A DNA stretch of 64,000 nt from Diphasiastrum complanatum. Its lineage: Eukaryota; Streptophyta; Lycopodiopsida; Lycopodiales; Lycopodiaceae. The translations under genes were made by a program, and so were the position numbers. Below, one piece after another: positions 52,361 to 62,831 of the stretch. Within the stretch, counting starts at the first letter, position 1. Each line of letters begins with the position of its first letter. Location: contig CM055106.1 of assembly GCA_029204225.1 (NCBI GenBank), positions 9,722,274-9,786,273 on the forward strand, read 5' to 3'. The notes beneath the pieces are model-generated. The model saw only the letters and a program-made list of their open reading frames with translations. It ran no database searches and was not told where the DNA came from.

Positions 52361-52700
52361 TGCATGTATCACGCTCTGTAATATAGAGGAGGTTGCTTTG
52401 ACATTGACAATCATAACTACCCCACATATTCTTGCAGGTGCATTTTTAACATTGGCAAGCAAGCTTGTCTTTGCATTCATCGATATCATTGCGACTCTGA
52501 ACACCATCACCCCTGAAACCACTCAGGCATTGACATCTTTAATTCTTTGTCAGAGCGAACAAAGGAAGTGCTCACATTCTGAGTGTTTTGCCGACAAACT
52601 CCATTATCCATCTTGCATCGTCCTAGCCCAACAACTTTGCAGATTTTGTAACCATCCCTGGAACTATTTAGAATATAGACTCGCTGCGACTTCTAGTGAA
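52361..52700 (-). pseudogene. VSR: Vacuolar sorting receptor EGF-like region, decayed
   Basis: On the minus strand, with frame changes, the sequence reads GYKICKVVGLGRCKMDNGVC, then RCQCLSGFRGDGVQSRNDID and ECKDKLACQC, a stop, KCTCKNMWGSYDCQCQSNLL, YITERDTC. This matches the Cys-rich EGF-like repeats near the C-terminus of plant vacuolar sorting receptors (family pattern GFxGDGV, D[IV][DN]ECK, ACQCPxCxCKNTWGSYxCxC, HDTC). Intact receptors are type I Golgi/prevacuolar membrane proteins that bind vacuolar cargo. Here a stop, frameshifts and the absence of transmembrane and luminal domains mark a pseudogene fragment. The plus-strand frame 52398-52727 is its shadow. Confidence 0.75.
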
Positions 52701-53463
52701 GAATGTAGTCTACTGATGAATCCCTGATGCAGCAGCAACAGTAGCGATCTCCACTCAACAGTTATCACATGGATCTGAAATCAAAATCAAAGATTCTATT
52801 ACTTCTCCACAGGCTCCGCTCCCTGATGCAGCAATAACAGTAGCGATCTTCGCTCAACAATGGTAGTAGCAACAACACCACCCTCCTGTGATTTTGCAAA
52901 TGATCTACGCCTAGTTTACACTGTAACATGACTCACAGGTGAAAAAGCAGTTCCCTCACGATCTGTTGCTCTTTAATTTTAGTTTGAATCTATCTAAAGA
53001 ATTAAGCGCAAATTGATCCATAGTTCCGCTACCTGATTCATAGCAGCAACAGATACCCCCTCCTGTTCTCGTTCATTAGCAGAGGCAATAAAAAAAGTGC
53101 CAAGAACATTTGTTACAAACTGATTATCTAGTTTTTCTCTCCCTGCCATTCGATCGAGATCCCAACAGACTAACACTTGGTCGAGATCTCTTCCTATGTC
53201 CCAGCTCGGTCGAGATCTCCAAACAAATATTTTTCTTTTGCAAATCTTCAAAATTCTCACCGTTCTTGATATTCTTTTACGAGCACATGAATGGATGATA
53301 AAAGTAACCGGTAAAAAATTTGCCATTAATTTTGAATTTTCTTGAGGTTATTTCTATTCCTCAATGGGCACTCTAAAATTTCATGGACTTCAAGTTTTAC
53401 TAAATACAATTTTGGAAATTTACAACTTCTCATCCTAAGTTGATCCTAACTCTCATAACTTTG
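52701..53463. other. No gene recognised
   Basis: GGTCGAGATC occurs three times between 53150 and 53215 at 27-28 bp spacing, a weak echo of the 25-bp unit. CAGCAACAGTAGCGATCT is duplicated near 52735 and 52832 (with one change). Confidence 0.4.
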
Positions 53464-53918
53464 TGAAGGTTTTAGCACGTGTGAACTTCACCACACACCT
53501 TATAGGATCTTACTGAGATGTTGTGATTGCACAAAATTGATCAAAAAACAGATTACTTGAAAAATCTAAGTCAAGAGCACAATGGTATACATCTTACTGA
53601 AAAAACTAACTTCTCACTATAAGAAATGAATGTCAGAAATAATTCTAAGTGCTCAGTATGGAAAAAAACAGGCTGCTCTCGGGTAGAGAGAAAAAATATA
53701 CACATGAAAACTCGGGTAGAGAGAGAATGAGTCCAAAATGCCAAAATCTCAATATTCACAATATGGCAAAACATGCCAAAGTTTCCCTACATCAAAGAGA
53801 CTCGAATTCCTACAGTGGAGTTGCATGGAGAGTCCACTTAATTCAGTTAACTCAACTAACAGGAATCCACATGTGTAACTGCATGCATGGATATTGCATG
53901 TACTGAATGCAGCATGTC
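53464..53918 (-). mobile_element. Solo-type copia LTR, inverted copy of 8976-9429
   Basis: On the minus strand it shares GGTGAAGTTCACACGTGCTAAAA, split as in 9400-9425, and TGCAATATCCATGCATGCAG with the LTR at 8976, and ends CCTTCA. No primer site follows, and no internal sequence is recognisable on the other side, so it is a solo or truncated LTR. Confidence 0.85.
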
Positions 53919-55404
53919 CATGGTTGTGAGCCAGCAGGAATGGAGATGGTTGCTCAGGGAGTGACAACTAATACTTTGGCGACTGATCAGGCGAGCTGCA
54001 TGGTTATATGCACAGTGATCTCCGGGTTGGCGTCACATGTTTCTATCCATCATTATTTGGTAAGCAGGATGCAATTTTTTGTTAGATCCAGTTGGAGTCT
54101 AGTTGCACTACAGGTGGACAGATTCTTGGGGAGCTATCAACGGGCAATGGATACTTGGTGATCATATGGTAGAGGGTACAGGGTTCTGGAGCTATCCTAC
54201 CTAATATGCTATGGATTGTGAGTGAGTTGTTTATCACGATAGTGGATCTAGTTTGCATTTGCTTTGGCTTGGACGCTATGATGGATACAGTGATGGTGAG
54301 ATAGGCTCCTTGGTGGGAGGCCTATGTACTGGTCAAATCAGAATTGGCAACGTCAAGCATGGAAAGTTAAACCTACATGGGATGTAGGACAGGCAGATCA
54401 TCATCAGTATCTCTGGGAGGTGGGCGAGCTACTCAGGTATAGCCTATGGTGAGGTTTGTGTACATTCATTCGTTGAGTCCTTGGTAGACTCTTGTGCTTG
54501 GAGCATGGGGAATGGATGGGGATTAGCTTTCAGGGCTTATTGGACAGGATGTCAGGGCAAAGCGGCTTGGAGCATAGCTTTGTTTGGGAGATACGTCAAG
54601 GATGAGGCTTGGAGCGCTCATTGGTTTGAGATGGTTGATCTTGGATGATGTATGAGGACATCTATGTGATATGCTTGGACGTGAAGGCATCTTGGTTACA
54701 GGTGCAAGCCATGGTTGGAGACCTGATTTGGTGACCAGTGGTATAGCAGTGGATCTAAAGGTGGCACAAGTGTTGGTACGACAAGATACCACTTATGGGC
54801 AGGCTTTGGTCATGTATTTGACGCTTTATCATTCGTGTTGGTTTGCATGAGTGTGTGTGGGCTTGCATGTTGCCTTGTCACGGGAGTCTAGATCTGAGTC
54901 GGAGTCGTATGTGGTTGTGCATTTGCTACAGTAAAACAAAGTCGTCCTTTTTGCTCATTGACTTGTCATTGTCTACTAGCTGTCCATCTGGTGAGGGTGC
55001 AATCTTATGGTGGCAGTAAGATTTCCTCAAGTTCAGCCTCAGTCACTCATTTATGTCAACTTTACAAGTTTGTGCTTGTAAATGTCTGATAGGATGTCAG
55101 CCTAGCTAGATGGAGGATGTAAGTCTCATGGTGGCAGTGGGATTTCCTCAATTTGAGCCATGTCGCTCATGTGGTCCACTTGTGTTCAAGTCGGATTGAG
55201 GACGAGTCAGTTGGTCGAGAGTATGGTAGACTCTCTGTATGAGCATTGTGTTTACATGATACTTTGTGAGTCAAACTTGGTGGTTTGTTGGTGTGCTTGA
55301 GTGTGAGTCAAGTACAGAGTAGCAGGACATGCATACCATCTTTTGGACACTCCAAACATTGCTACAAATTATTGTCTCTTATCACATTTGAGCTTAAAAG
55401 AGAC
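53919..55404 (+). other. Non-coding interior ending in a polypurine tract
   Basis: This G/T-rich stretch has no coding motif. It ends in AGCTTAAAAGAGAC directly before the LTR at 55405, so it is probably the 3' end of a family D element. GTAAGTCTCATGGTGGCAGT near 55118 and the similar CAATCTTATGGTGGCAGTAA near 55001 form a short duplication. Confidence 0.45.
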
Positions 55405-55856
55405 AGTTAGAAATCAGTTTTGATCTGATTTATTAATATAATAAACTCTAAAATGTGATGATGTAATTAGTGTACAATTTATTTGGTTTACTGTGTATGG
55501 TTGTGATCGGAACGTGACCCGTTAGGATATATTGATCAAGCACTGATCCCGTGGACGGCTACTTGGGTTAGCCGAGTAGTCACACGTAGGAAAAAATTAG
55601 CCTGTACAGTGATTTTGGGTTCATTATGCTATACTCAGGGGCATGTCTTGGGTTTGTCTGTGTATGTGGCCATATTGGACCTAACTTTAATTTGACAGGT
55701 GGTAGGCCAGTTTAGTGACACCTGTTGAGCCCATGCAGTTTGGGGCTATGCTATATGCACAGTGTTTTTTCATAATAGACTTAACTTTTGTTGTGCCATC
55801 TTTGAGAGCTTCTGAGGAGTGACTATGGTGATTGTGTGATGTGATCTGCATACTAC
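55405..55856 (+). mobile_element. Family D 3' LTR, truncated
   Basis: It starts AGTTAGAAATCAGTTTTGAT after a polypurine tract and is the inverse of 47418-46985 or so. It ends at CATACTAC, about 35 bp short of the full LTR end. Confidence 0.8.
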
Positions 55857-57876
55857 CAAGGGCCTGTCTAGAGCCACGACTGCCCAATCCCTATTCCTGT
55901 CTACGTACGTGGAAGAGTCCTCACCTGATTACTGCCCACAAGCCCTACGAACCTGATTTTCAGAGGCCATCCTACATCTTTGCTCTTGGAAAGGATAGAA
56001 GCCAGATCAAAATAGCCATTAATTCTGAAACATGGATCCGCTAGCGCATTTTTGAGCCCATAACCATAGTTAAACGATTAGCCACTAGTCCCGAGCCAAG
56101 CCTCACGGGGTCCCGACGCCCATGCGCACGGTGGCGCATGTTCCCGCTCACGCACATGCAAGTGATGTGCTTAGTTTCACATATATAGCTCATCTGGCAA
56201 ATATTGAAATTTATTATGGAATAAACAGATGATTTGCCACGTGGCAATCAACTGATGACTAGCCGCAAAAAATCGAATCACAGTTCGCGGATCCCGTGCA
56301 AAATTTCGGGCAACCGCCTTAAAAATCCCGAGCAGCCACAAAAAATACCTAAAAACACGTGGCTGCCCAAGATTTGCTCGCCCGTCATCGCTATTGTGCG
56401 AGTAAGAAAAGGGGCAATGGAAGGAGCCTAGCAGAGGCCATTGTGCCCGGTTTGGCTTTCCAAATAAATTTAAGCTCGGCCCCTCCGAGACTCACTCAAA
56501 AAATTCTAGAAATCCTTACCAAGCAAAATAGCATTTGCCCGACCCCATCCCATCCATAATACGTAATTGTAGTTCGACAAATTTTAAGGACTTTTTGGGC
56601 CCTATGTTATTTTGCATAATATAGGGCCCGTTTTTTTTGCTCATTATTAATCTAAATGAATGAGAGAGAGAGAGAGTGCTTCATATTATGCATGATAGAG
56701 AAAGAGAATAGTATGCATGATAGAGAAAGAGAGACATGAGAGACATGGGAGAGAGGGAGGGGGCGAGAGAGCTTCATATTGTGCACGATAGATAGATAGA
56801 GAGAGAGAGAGAGATGGTCAAAGAAACAAAATGAGCCGACCCCCCAATTGATCGGACCATTACCACAAATAATCCGATCCTCGAGCAGCTCGTGACTTCG
56901 CCGCTCGCTGCCGGGTTCCAAATTATTTATGGTAATGACCCTCCCAATGGCCATTACCTACTACATAAAGCCCCCAATGCTCAACAAAAATAACAACCAT
57001 GAACATCATTCATTTCCACTCCACAAAAATAGCAACCTTGCATATCATTGGTTTGTAGCTTGATGGATCATTAGAGTTACTCATACCAAGCTTCATAATT
57101 GCTAAGTAATAATTGCAAGTCGATTATTGTTCTCAAGAGACGTCAATCTGATACATGAATAAGGTCTTTATTAGATCTGCTTCTGCAAGGGTTAATGCAA
57201 AAAGATTCCAACTCATATAATCATTCAACATGTTTATTTTCGATGCATGAAGTCCTTTGTAGTGAAATAACAACTATCCAATGGGTATTCTGTTGATAGA
57301 TTGAAGGAAATTTTATATTCTATGTTGATTAGCTTACAAATAAAGGAGTCTCAACCAGTAGTGCGAACTCTGAGAAACATCAACAGAAAGTAACGATGAA
57401 ATGTATGGATCACCATGTGTATAAACCCGGAAAGAATATTGATCCAAATGAAAGACGTGGCAAATTACGGACAGACTGAAATGAAATCTCTTTCGCAAGG
57501 TCTGAACCCTCGAAACGCCCCCACAAAAAGTAGGAAGTGACGTTCTTGTTTTCCGTAAGTATCTCTAACTTCTATGTATAGGATGGCAATCCAAATCAAA
57601 AATATGCATCACAAATTCCACAGTCGAGAGATCATGACTGGGAGAAGTTGTGGATGGCTCTCATGTGGATAAGACTTCAAGAAACGTGACCTTGGAGCTG
57701 AATTGCTTAAGATTCTCCTCCGTAATCGGTGTTGAGAGGGAACTAGCTCACGTTGATTTGTGAGCAGCCACATCTTCCGGAACAAGAAGCTGCGTGTGAG
57801 AGCAAGATTCTGATCTATCACCTAAGTCTGAAAATGTAAAACCAAGAGCGAAGAAGAAATGCGATGCAAACTATAA
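55857..57876. other. Region downstream of the F-box gene; no gene recognised
   Basis: 56640-56830 holds GA-rich imperfect microsatellites with a duplication (GAGAGTGCTTCATATTATGC at 56668, GAGAGCTTCATATTGTGCAC at 56766). The rest, 56830-57876, has no motif. Part of 57600-57876 may be 3' untranslated sequence of the F-box gene. Confidence 0.4.
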
Positions 57877-58476
57877 TCAAACCGAAGCAAGTTTCATGTC
57901 CGCAGGTATTTCACGAACTTCATTCAAACTTTGGCAAGCTGCACCCACACAATGCAGAGAAGGTTTGCATTGGAAGCTAATAGAAAAAGGTCCATAGCGA
58001 CGGCGGCCGAGCCTCTCATAGCAATCAATGGAAAAAAGGGAAAGAGAAAGAGAAAGATGAACTTCGTTGTTGCTCCATTCTCTTCTTGATTGGAGCAGAG
58101 AAGAGAAAGAAGAGATGCATATTGCGCGGTTAGAAGATTGTGTCGTGATTGGTTTCCTCAAACAGAGAACGTACAATCGCTTGAACCCCCCAAGCGCAAG
58201 AATAACAGATCTTAACTGGCTAGCCTGATATGAACCGACTGACCTGTTCATCGTACATACTCCTTCCCAGAGACTTTCATCTTGAGCAGCTTTACGCCAT
58301 TTACGATTCACACAAGCAGCAACAGCCAAAGTTCTTCCATCCAGATGTTTCAAAATGTCGTAAAGCATGTCAGCATTGTCATCCAGCTTCAGTCGAAGTT
58401 CCCTGGTTTGCCGTGTCGAGTTTTTCTCTGTTGATACTGGGTGTCTGGAAGCTCTTTCCTTTCCTTTGCGGGCCAT
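57877..58476 (-). CDS. GID2: SLY1/GID2-like F-box protein of gibberellin signalling
   Basis: This is an apparently intact frame of 199 codons. The start chosen is ATG at 58476 (context GAAATGGC; MARKGKERASRH); an in-frame ATG at 58533 would add 19 atypical residues. The F-box spans about residues 33-72 (LYDILKHLDGRTLAVAACVN, RKWRKAAQDESLWEGVC). It is followed by the family GGF motif QLRSVILALGGFKRLY (87-102) and an LSL motif NEVHLSLSLSLFSIDCYERL (137-156). These three elements define the SLEEPY1/GID2 group. In flowering plants the F-box binds SKP1 in an SCF ubiquitin ligase, while the C-terminal motifs bind DELLA repressors after gibberellin perception. The segment between F-box and GGF is divergent, and about 40 C-terminal residues extend beyond the usual end. 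No intron is needed, as in Arabidopsis SLY1. Confidence 0.85.
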   Translation of the reverse strand: MARKGKERASRHPVSTEKNSTRQTRELRLKLDDNADMLYDILKHLDGRTLAVAACVNRKWRKAAQDESLWEGVCTMNRSVGSYQASQLRSVILALGGFKRLYVLCLRKPITTQSSNRAICISSFSSLLQSRREWSNNEVHLSLSLSLFSIDCYERLGRRRYGPFSISFQCKPSLHCVGAACQSLNEVREIPADMKLASV

Positions 58477-59268
58477 TTCTAGTTTTGTGCCAATAAAAAA
58501 AACTTGGTTCTCGTTCCAATAGAAAGCCGACAAAGTAAAAATAATTATTTTGCTTGATGCCTTCCTGTTATCTGGATTCTAATTCCAACGAGTTTTACTG
58601 ATCCTTATCTGATGGGGGAATGCAGCATCGGAGCAATGTCCACGCCTAGCAAAATGCAAAGCTTAAACAGTCTGCAATTATCAAGTTTCAACTGGCCAGA
58701 AACACTTAAACATCAGCTACAATCGTCTTGGAATGAGGTTTGCGAGATTAATCAATAATCCCCTCCAGTGTAAAGTGAAATCCAAAACATGATGATACAT
58801 ACACCAATTTTAAAATAGATCAAAGTTTTCAGCTCGTAAGAGAAAGCTGATCAAGTCTTCTTCTTACAACACAGAAAAACAGAAAAATATATCATCGGCG
58901 TATGCATTGAAACCGAGAAGCTAGAAATTAGCTATATAGCAAAAGATAGAAACCTTCAAACTTCAAAAGACGAGGGAGTGTATCAGAAGACAATAACTGT
59001 CCTGACGTCCGTGAAAGACGAGTGGCCTGGCTGGTCGCACGCTCCGGAATGCAGGAATAGGCGGCCTGGAGCTGCACTGGTGACTGCATATACACTCCTT
59101 AGACGGCGCCGACGGGAATCTGACGGCAAGATACTTATTAATATTACCGAACCATGTAGTGCACTGCGCACTGTCATGGACTCTGGAGTCTACTGTGTGC
59201 TCCTTGCTTGTTGCTTAAGGAAATTGTTTTTAGCCTTGCTTTTGAAAAGAGATTTGTCTTGTTTAAAA
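58477..59268 (-). promoter_or_regulatory. Upstream region of the F-box gene
   Basis: This is presumed 5' untranslated and promoter sequence of the GID2-like gene. No convincing TATA box was located. Short frames on both strands (for example 58978-59337) have no motif. Confidence 0.4.
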
Positions 59269-59600
59269 AGGGTAAATCCAATGGGCCCGCCCTCATTGTT
59301 AAGGCTCGGAAGTAAAATGCAGATAACATTTAAATAAGTATAACCATTATACCATATAGGAGTGCTTCGAAAAATCGGCAAAGTATAGGAATGGAATTTG
59401 AGGCCCTTCCGCCCGGGAAGGTGTTGCGCCCCGAGGGTAAATCCAATGGGCCCGCCCTAATTGTTAAGGCTCGAAAGTAAAATGCTGATAACATTTAAAT
59501 AAGTATAACCATTACACCATATAGGAGTGCTTGGAAAAATTAGCCAAGTATAGGAATGGAATCTAAGGACCTTCCGCCCGGGAAGGTGTTGCGCCCGAGG
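59269..59600 (+). repeat. Tandem duplication with 165-bp period
   Basis: GGGTAAATCCAATGGGCCCG starts at 59270 and again at 59435. Both units continue with TTGTTAAGGCTCG, AACATTTAAATAAGTATAAC and a GC-rich end CCTTCCGCCCGGGAAGG. Confidence 0.92.
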
Positions 59601-59870
59601 GCGCAGCAACCTTCCGCGGGCGGAAGGGCCGAAGAGCCGCTCGCACCTTCTGACTCGTGAATTCAGTTTTACATTTTTTTTGAGGTAAATTTTTTTTACA
59701 CGCACCTTCCGGTCGAAAGGTGCACGTAAAAAAAATTAAATTTTCTTACGTGCATCTTCTGGTGTCCAAGAGGCGGCTGTAAAAAAACAAATTTACATGC
59801 ACCTTCTGGTGTCCAGAAGTTAGCTATAAAAAATTTGTCATAAAAAAATTTGCCCTACAGATTACGTTCT
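59601..59870. repeat. Cluster of inverted repeats (possible fold-back element)
   Basis: CCTTCCGC-GG-GCGGAAGG (59610-59627), GCACCTT...AAGGTGC (59702-59723) and CTTCTGG-TGT-CCAGAAG (59803-59819) are perfect hairpins within 210 bp. They are linked by GTAAAAAAA and AAATTT tracts. ACGTGCA(T/C)CTTCTGG-like words recur near 59745 and 59795. Confidence 0.75.
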
Positions 59871-59936
59871 GTGAGGCACCACCATTTCCTTTGTAAAAAT
59901 TTAAAAATTGATTTTACGTCTTCCAAAAACTGATAA

Positions 59937-60153
59937 GTTTTATAAAATGCATATTTTTTGAGAAAAACTCAAAAAATACTTCTTAAGCACTGCCATATAG
60001 CCATGTTGAAACTTGAATATCTAATATTTCAAGAAAAATTGTTAAACCTTGGATTTTTAAGAGCTAGAAACCATTACAAAATAAGGACGTTGTGGCAATA
60101 TCACATAGGCTTTGTCATTATTGTGATGTTTTGAGATTTGTAAAATATTTGAC
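59937..60153 (+). repeat. 217-bp direct repeat, first copy
   Basis: It matches 60611-60822 with few differences; both contain AAACCTTGGATTTTTAAGAG and AAATAAGGACGTTGTGGCAA. No coding motif is visible. The interval 60154-60610 holds AT-rich sequence without a gene. Confidence 0.9.
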
Positions 60154-60610
60154 ATGAGAAACAAATAAATTTAGTGCTTTTATTATCGAAATATGATAAA
60201 ATTCATCAATGTACAAAAAGATAAAAGTACATAGGATATTAATGTCAAATGCCAAAGAGTAATTAAGCTAAAAAGCTTAAGAAAACATAAGATATTAAAA
60301 TAGTTACTCAAAAACTACTGCTTGATGTAGTGTCATGTAATGCAAGAAGATTTGAAGTAGCTGCTCTTACAAGTAGAGCGGCTCAGTAGGTAGGGACCAC
60401 ATAGTACACCTGGTAGGGGCAGGAAAAGCGATGTCTTGTGGCCCCGTGGCCTAGCCTTCTTCCACGCATTCTTCTAGTGGCTGAGCAAATTTAGTACCAG
60501 GTAGGTAATTATCTTTAATAACGTACTAGGTAGGAGAATATGGTTGTAAATGGTGTTAAAAACCTATGAACATTTGACAGCTGTTCGCTATCAATGCTCA
60601 TGCCAATTAC

Positions 60611-60822
60611 GTTTTATAAAATGCAAAAATTTTGAGAAAAACTCAAAAAAGGTTCCTGAGCACTGCCATATAGCTATGTTGAAACTTGAATATCTTATAT
60701 TTCAAAAAAAATGTTAAACCTTGGATTTTTAAGAGTTAGAAACCATTACAAAATAAGGACGTTGTGGCAATATCACATAGGCTTTGTCATTGTGATGTTT
60801 TGAGATTTGTAAAATATTTGAC
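60611..60822 (+). repeat. 217-bp direct repeat, second copy
   Basis: This is the second copy of 59937-60153. It is followed directly by a 100-bp duplication (GACTTCCATATGTTT at 60820 and 60920). Confidence 0.9.
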
Positions 60823-61382
60823 TTCCATATGTTTCCAAAGCAAAGGGAATGAAATCTTCCTTGGCATTTCACCACAAGCTCCACACATTAAGACAAAAAA
60901 GCATTATTTTTTTTGTAAAGACTTCCATATGTTTTTGAAGCAAAGGGGATGAAATCTTTGTGAAATGCACAATCATTATAATCTTGGCTCCCATTACAAA
61001 GCATCAATGATCGGTGGATCATGGGAGAGTAAATTTGTTACTTGGACAACATTTTGGTGGATAGAGGACGTTTCTTCTGCATCCACATGACCGAAACATC
61101 GAATGCCTCACCTCTATAGAGCAGTGTCATATTTCATCAAGCGAAGACAAAAAAGAAAAGAGTTTGTCATGCCAATAAGCATTTGTATGCAAGTGTCATG
61201 GGACCGTCACCAATTTTAATGCGGGATACTATTGGGCATTTAGTAGTACACCATAAATATTATCACGTATACAGAGTTATTACATCTTAGATCAAGTGAA
61301 TAAGTGTGAAATTTGGCACCTTGTGTGTATAAGACCAATCTAGTGATCACATTGGTATTTTATTAAATAAAACTGAAATAAA
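60823..61382. other. AT-rich sequence, no gene recognised
   Basis: It contains the second unit of the 100-bp duplication and then unique-looking AT-rich DNA. Confidence 0.4.
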
Positions 61383-61620
61383 AGTTAAGTCAATTAAAGA
61401 CCTAAAAATCAATTAGTGAATAAAGGGTGTTCATGTTTTAGATTTCAAATAAAGAGAAATAGAAATTGGCCAATAGCCAATGAGGCCAAGTGCCCATTCT
61501 CCACTATAAATATTGGCACCATGTACTTCACTTTTAATGTTCAATCATAAGAGTGGAGACTCTACGAATTTTGGCATTGCTTCTATTTCTCCTCCATCTC
61601 TCTCATGCTTATTGTTATTT
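61383..61620 (+). promoter_or_regulatory. Promoter-like module, first copy
   Basis: Two CCAAT boxes (61470-61474, 61477-61481) lie 24 bp before TATAAATA (61505-61512), an arrangement typical of a plant core promoter. The module is repeated 427 bp downstream. Confidence 0.65.
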
Positions 61621-61802
61621 TAATGTTGTTGGATTTGATTGGTTTTGTTGTTTTTTCTTAGAAAAGAAAAGAGAAAAAGAAAAGTAAGCTTGCTCATGGA
61701 AATATAGGGTTAATGAACGTTAATGTTTAAATTGTCCTCATGAGTTTGTTTAACATATTGTGAATAAGTTTTGCTCCTTTGTGATCGAACTACTTTGTGA
61801 CA

Positions 61803-62040
61803 TGAAATTAATTCAATTAGAGGCCTAAAAATCAAGTTAGATGAATAGAAGGTGTTTCTCACCTATTTTGATTCAAAAGTTTAGGGAGTTGTAAATTGAC
61901 CAATAGCCAATATGACAAAGTGCCACTCCACTATAAATAGTGGCTCAATGTATCTCATTTCCATGTTCAATCAAAAGAAAGTAGAGAGTCTACCATTTTG
62001 GCAATTGAATGTCCTTGTTTCTCCCTTCACTTCATCTCTT
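61803..62040 (+). promoter_or_regulatory. Promoter-like module, second copy
   Basis: It has CCAAT at 61900-61904 and 61907-61911 and TATAAATA at 61932-61939. The TATA lies within the perfect palindrome CCACTATAAATAGTGG (61928-61943). A long TC tract follows. The modules may be parts of LTRs upstream of the copia sequence at 62434, but this was not shown. Confidence 0.65.
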
Positions 62041-62075
62041 TATTAAGATTTTGATGTTTATGCCCAAATAAACAA

Positions 62076-62213
<138 letters not shown>

Positions 62214-62433
62214 TGGGCTCTATGTTATGCTCATTCTATTTTATTTGTTCTTCGAACAATCATGGAAAGGTTTCCCCCTTTGATAGTAAACCAATTGAAA
62301 TTGCCCTACTTTGTTAAACTTAGAAAGATGACCCCCCAAAACATTTTCTTTTCAACTAATAGTCAACTTGGTGGGAAACTTGTTTTCCTTGAACGGCTAT
62401 GATTAGTGCACATAATAGGAATCTGATCTAACG

Positions 62434-62831
62434 GTGTGCATTATCAGGCACTATCTCCCATCCTTGAACAAATTTGTTGTTTCAAGGGATGTCATCTTTG
62501 ATGAACATCATATGCATATGCTTGAAGAAGGCTCAAGTGCTCCAACAATCAAGAAGAAGATGGCCGAGGAGCAAGATCTTGGTTTTGAGGAGGAGCTCAT
62601 GGAGGAGCAAGCACCAAACCCACCTATCACACCAAGGAGATCTTCAAGGGCAAAAGTGGAGCCATCAAGGCTCACATATCAAGGCAAAGGATAGCAAGTT
62701 GAGGGTATCTCATCCACTTCTTATGCTTTATCTAGTTTTGAAGAACCATCTAATGTTGAAGATGCATTGAACTCCAAAGAATGGTATAAAGCAATGTTGG
62801 ATGAGTATGATGCCTTGATTGAGAATAAAAC
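62434..62831 (+). pseudogene. Copia integrase end and linker
   Basis: The frame gives RHYLPSLNKFVVSRDVIFDE, the end of copia integrase, then an acidic linker (EEQDLGFEEELMEEQAPNPP, TPRRSSRAKVEPSRL). After a TAG at 62692-62694 comes SSFEEPSNVEDALNSKEWYK, the start of the RT region. Sequence before 62434 is unrelated, so the integrase proper is missing. Confidence 0.82.

Noticed and set aside
52398-52727. 109-codon plus-strand frame
   Set aside because: It is the shadow of the vacuolar sorting receptor fragment on the minus strand.
53150-53215. Fifth array of the 25-bp unit
   Set aside because: Three GGTCGAGATC words at 27-28 bp spacing are too few and too different to assign.
53459-53980. 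CTTTG target duplication around the solo LTR
   Set aside because: CTTTG at 53459 and near 53975 is suggestive, but the LTR end beside the second one does not match the LTR start, so the duplication is not supported.
58230-58496. 88-codon plus-strand frame over the F-box gene
   Set aside because: It is the opposite strand of the SLY1/GID2-like coding sequence.
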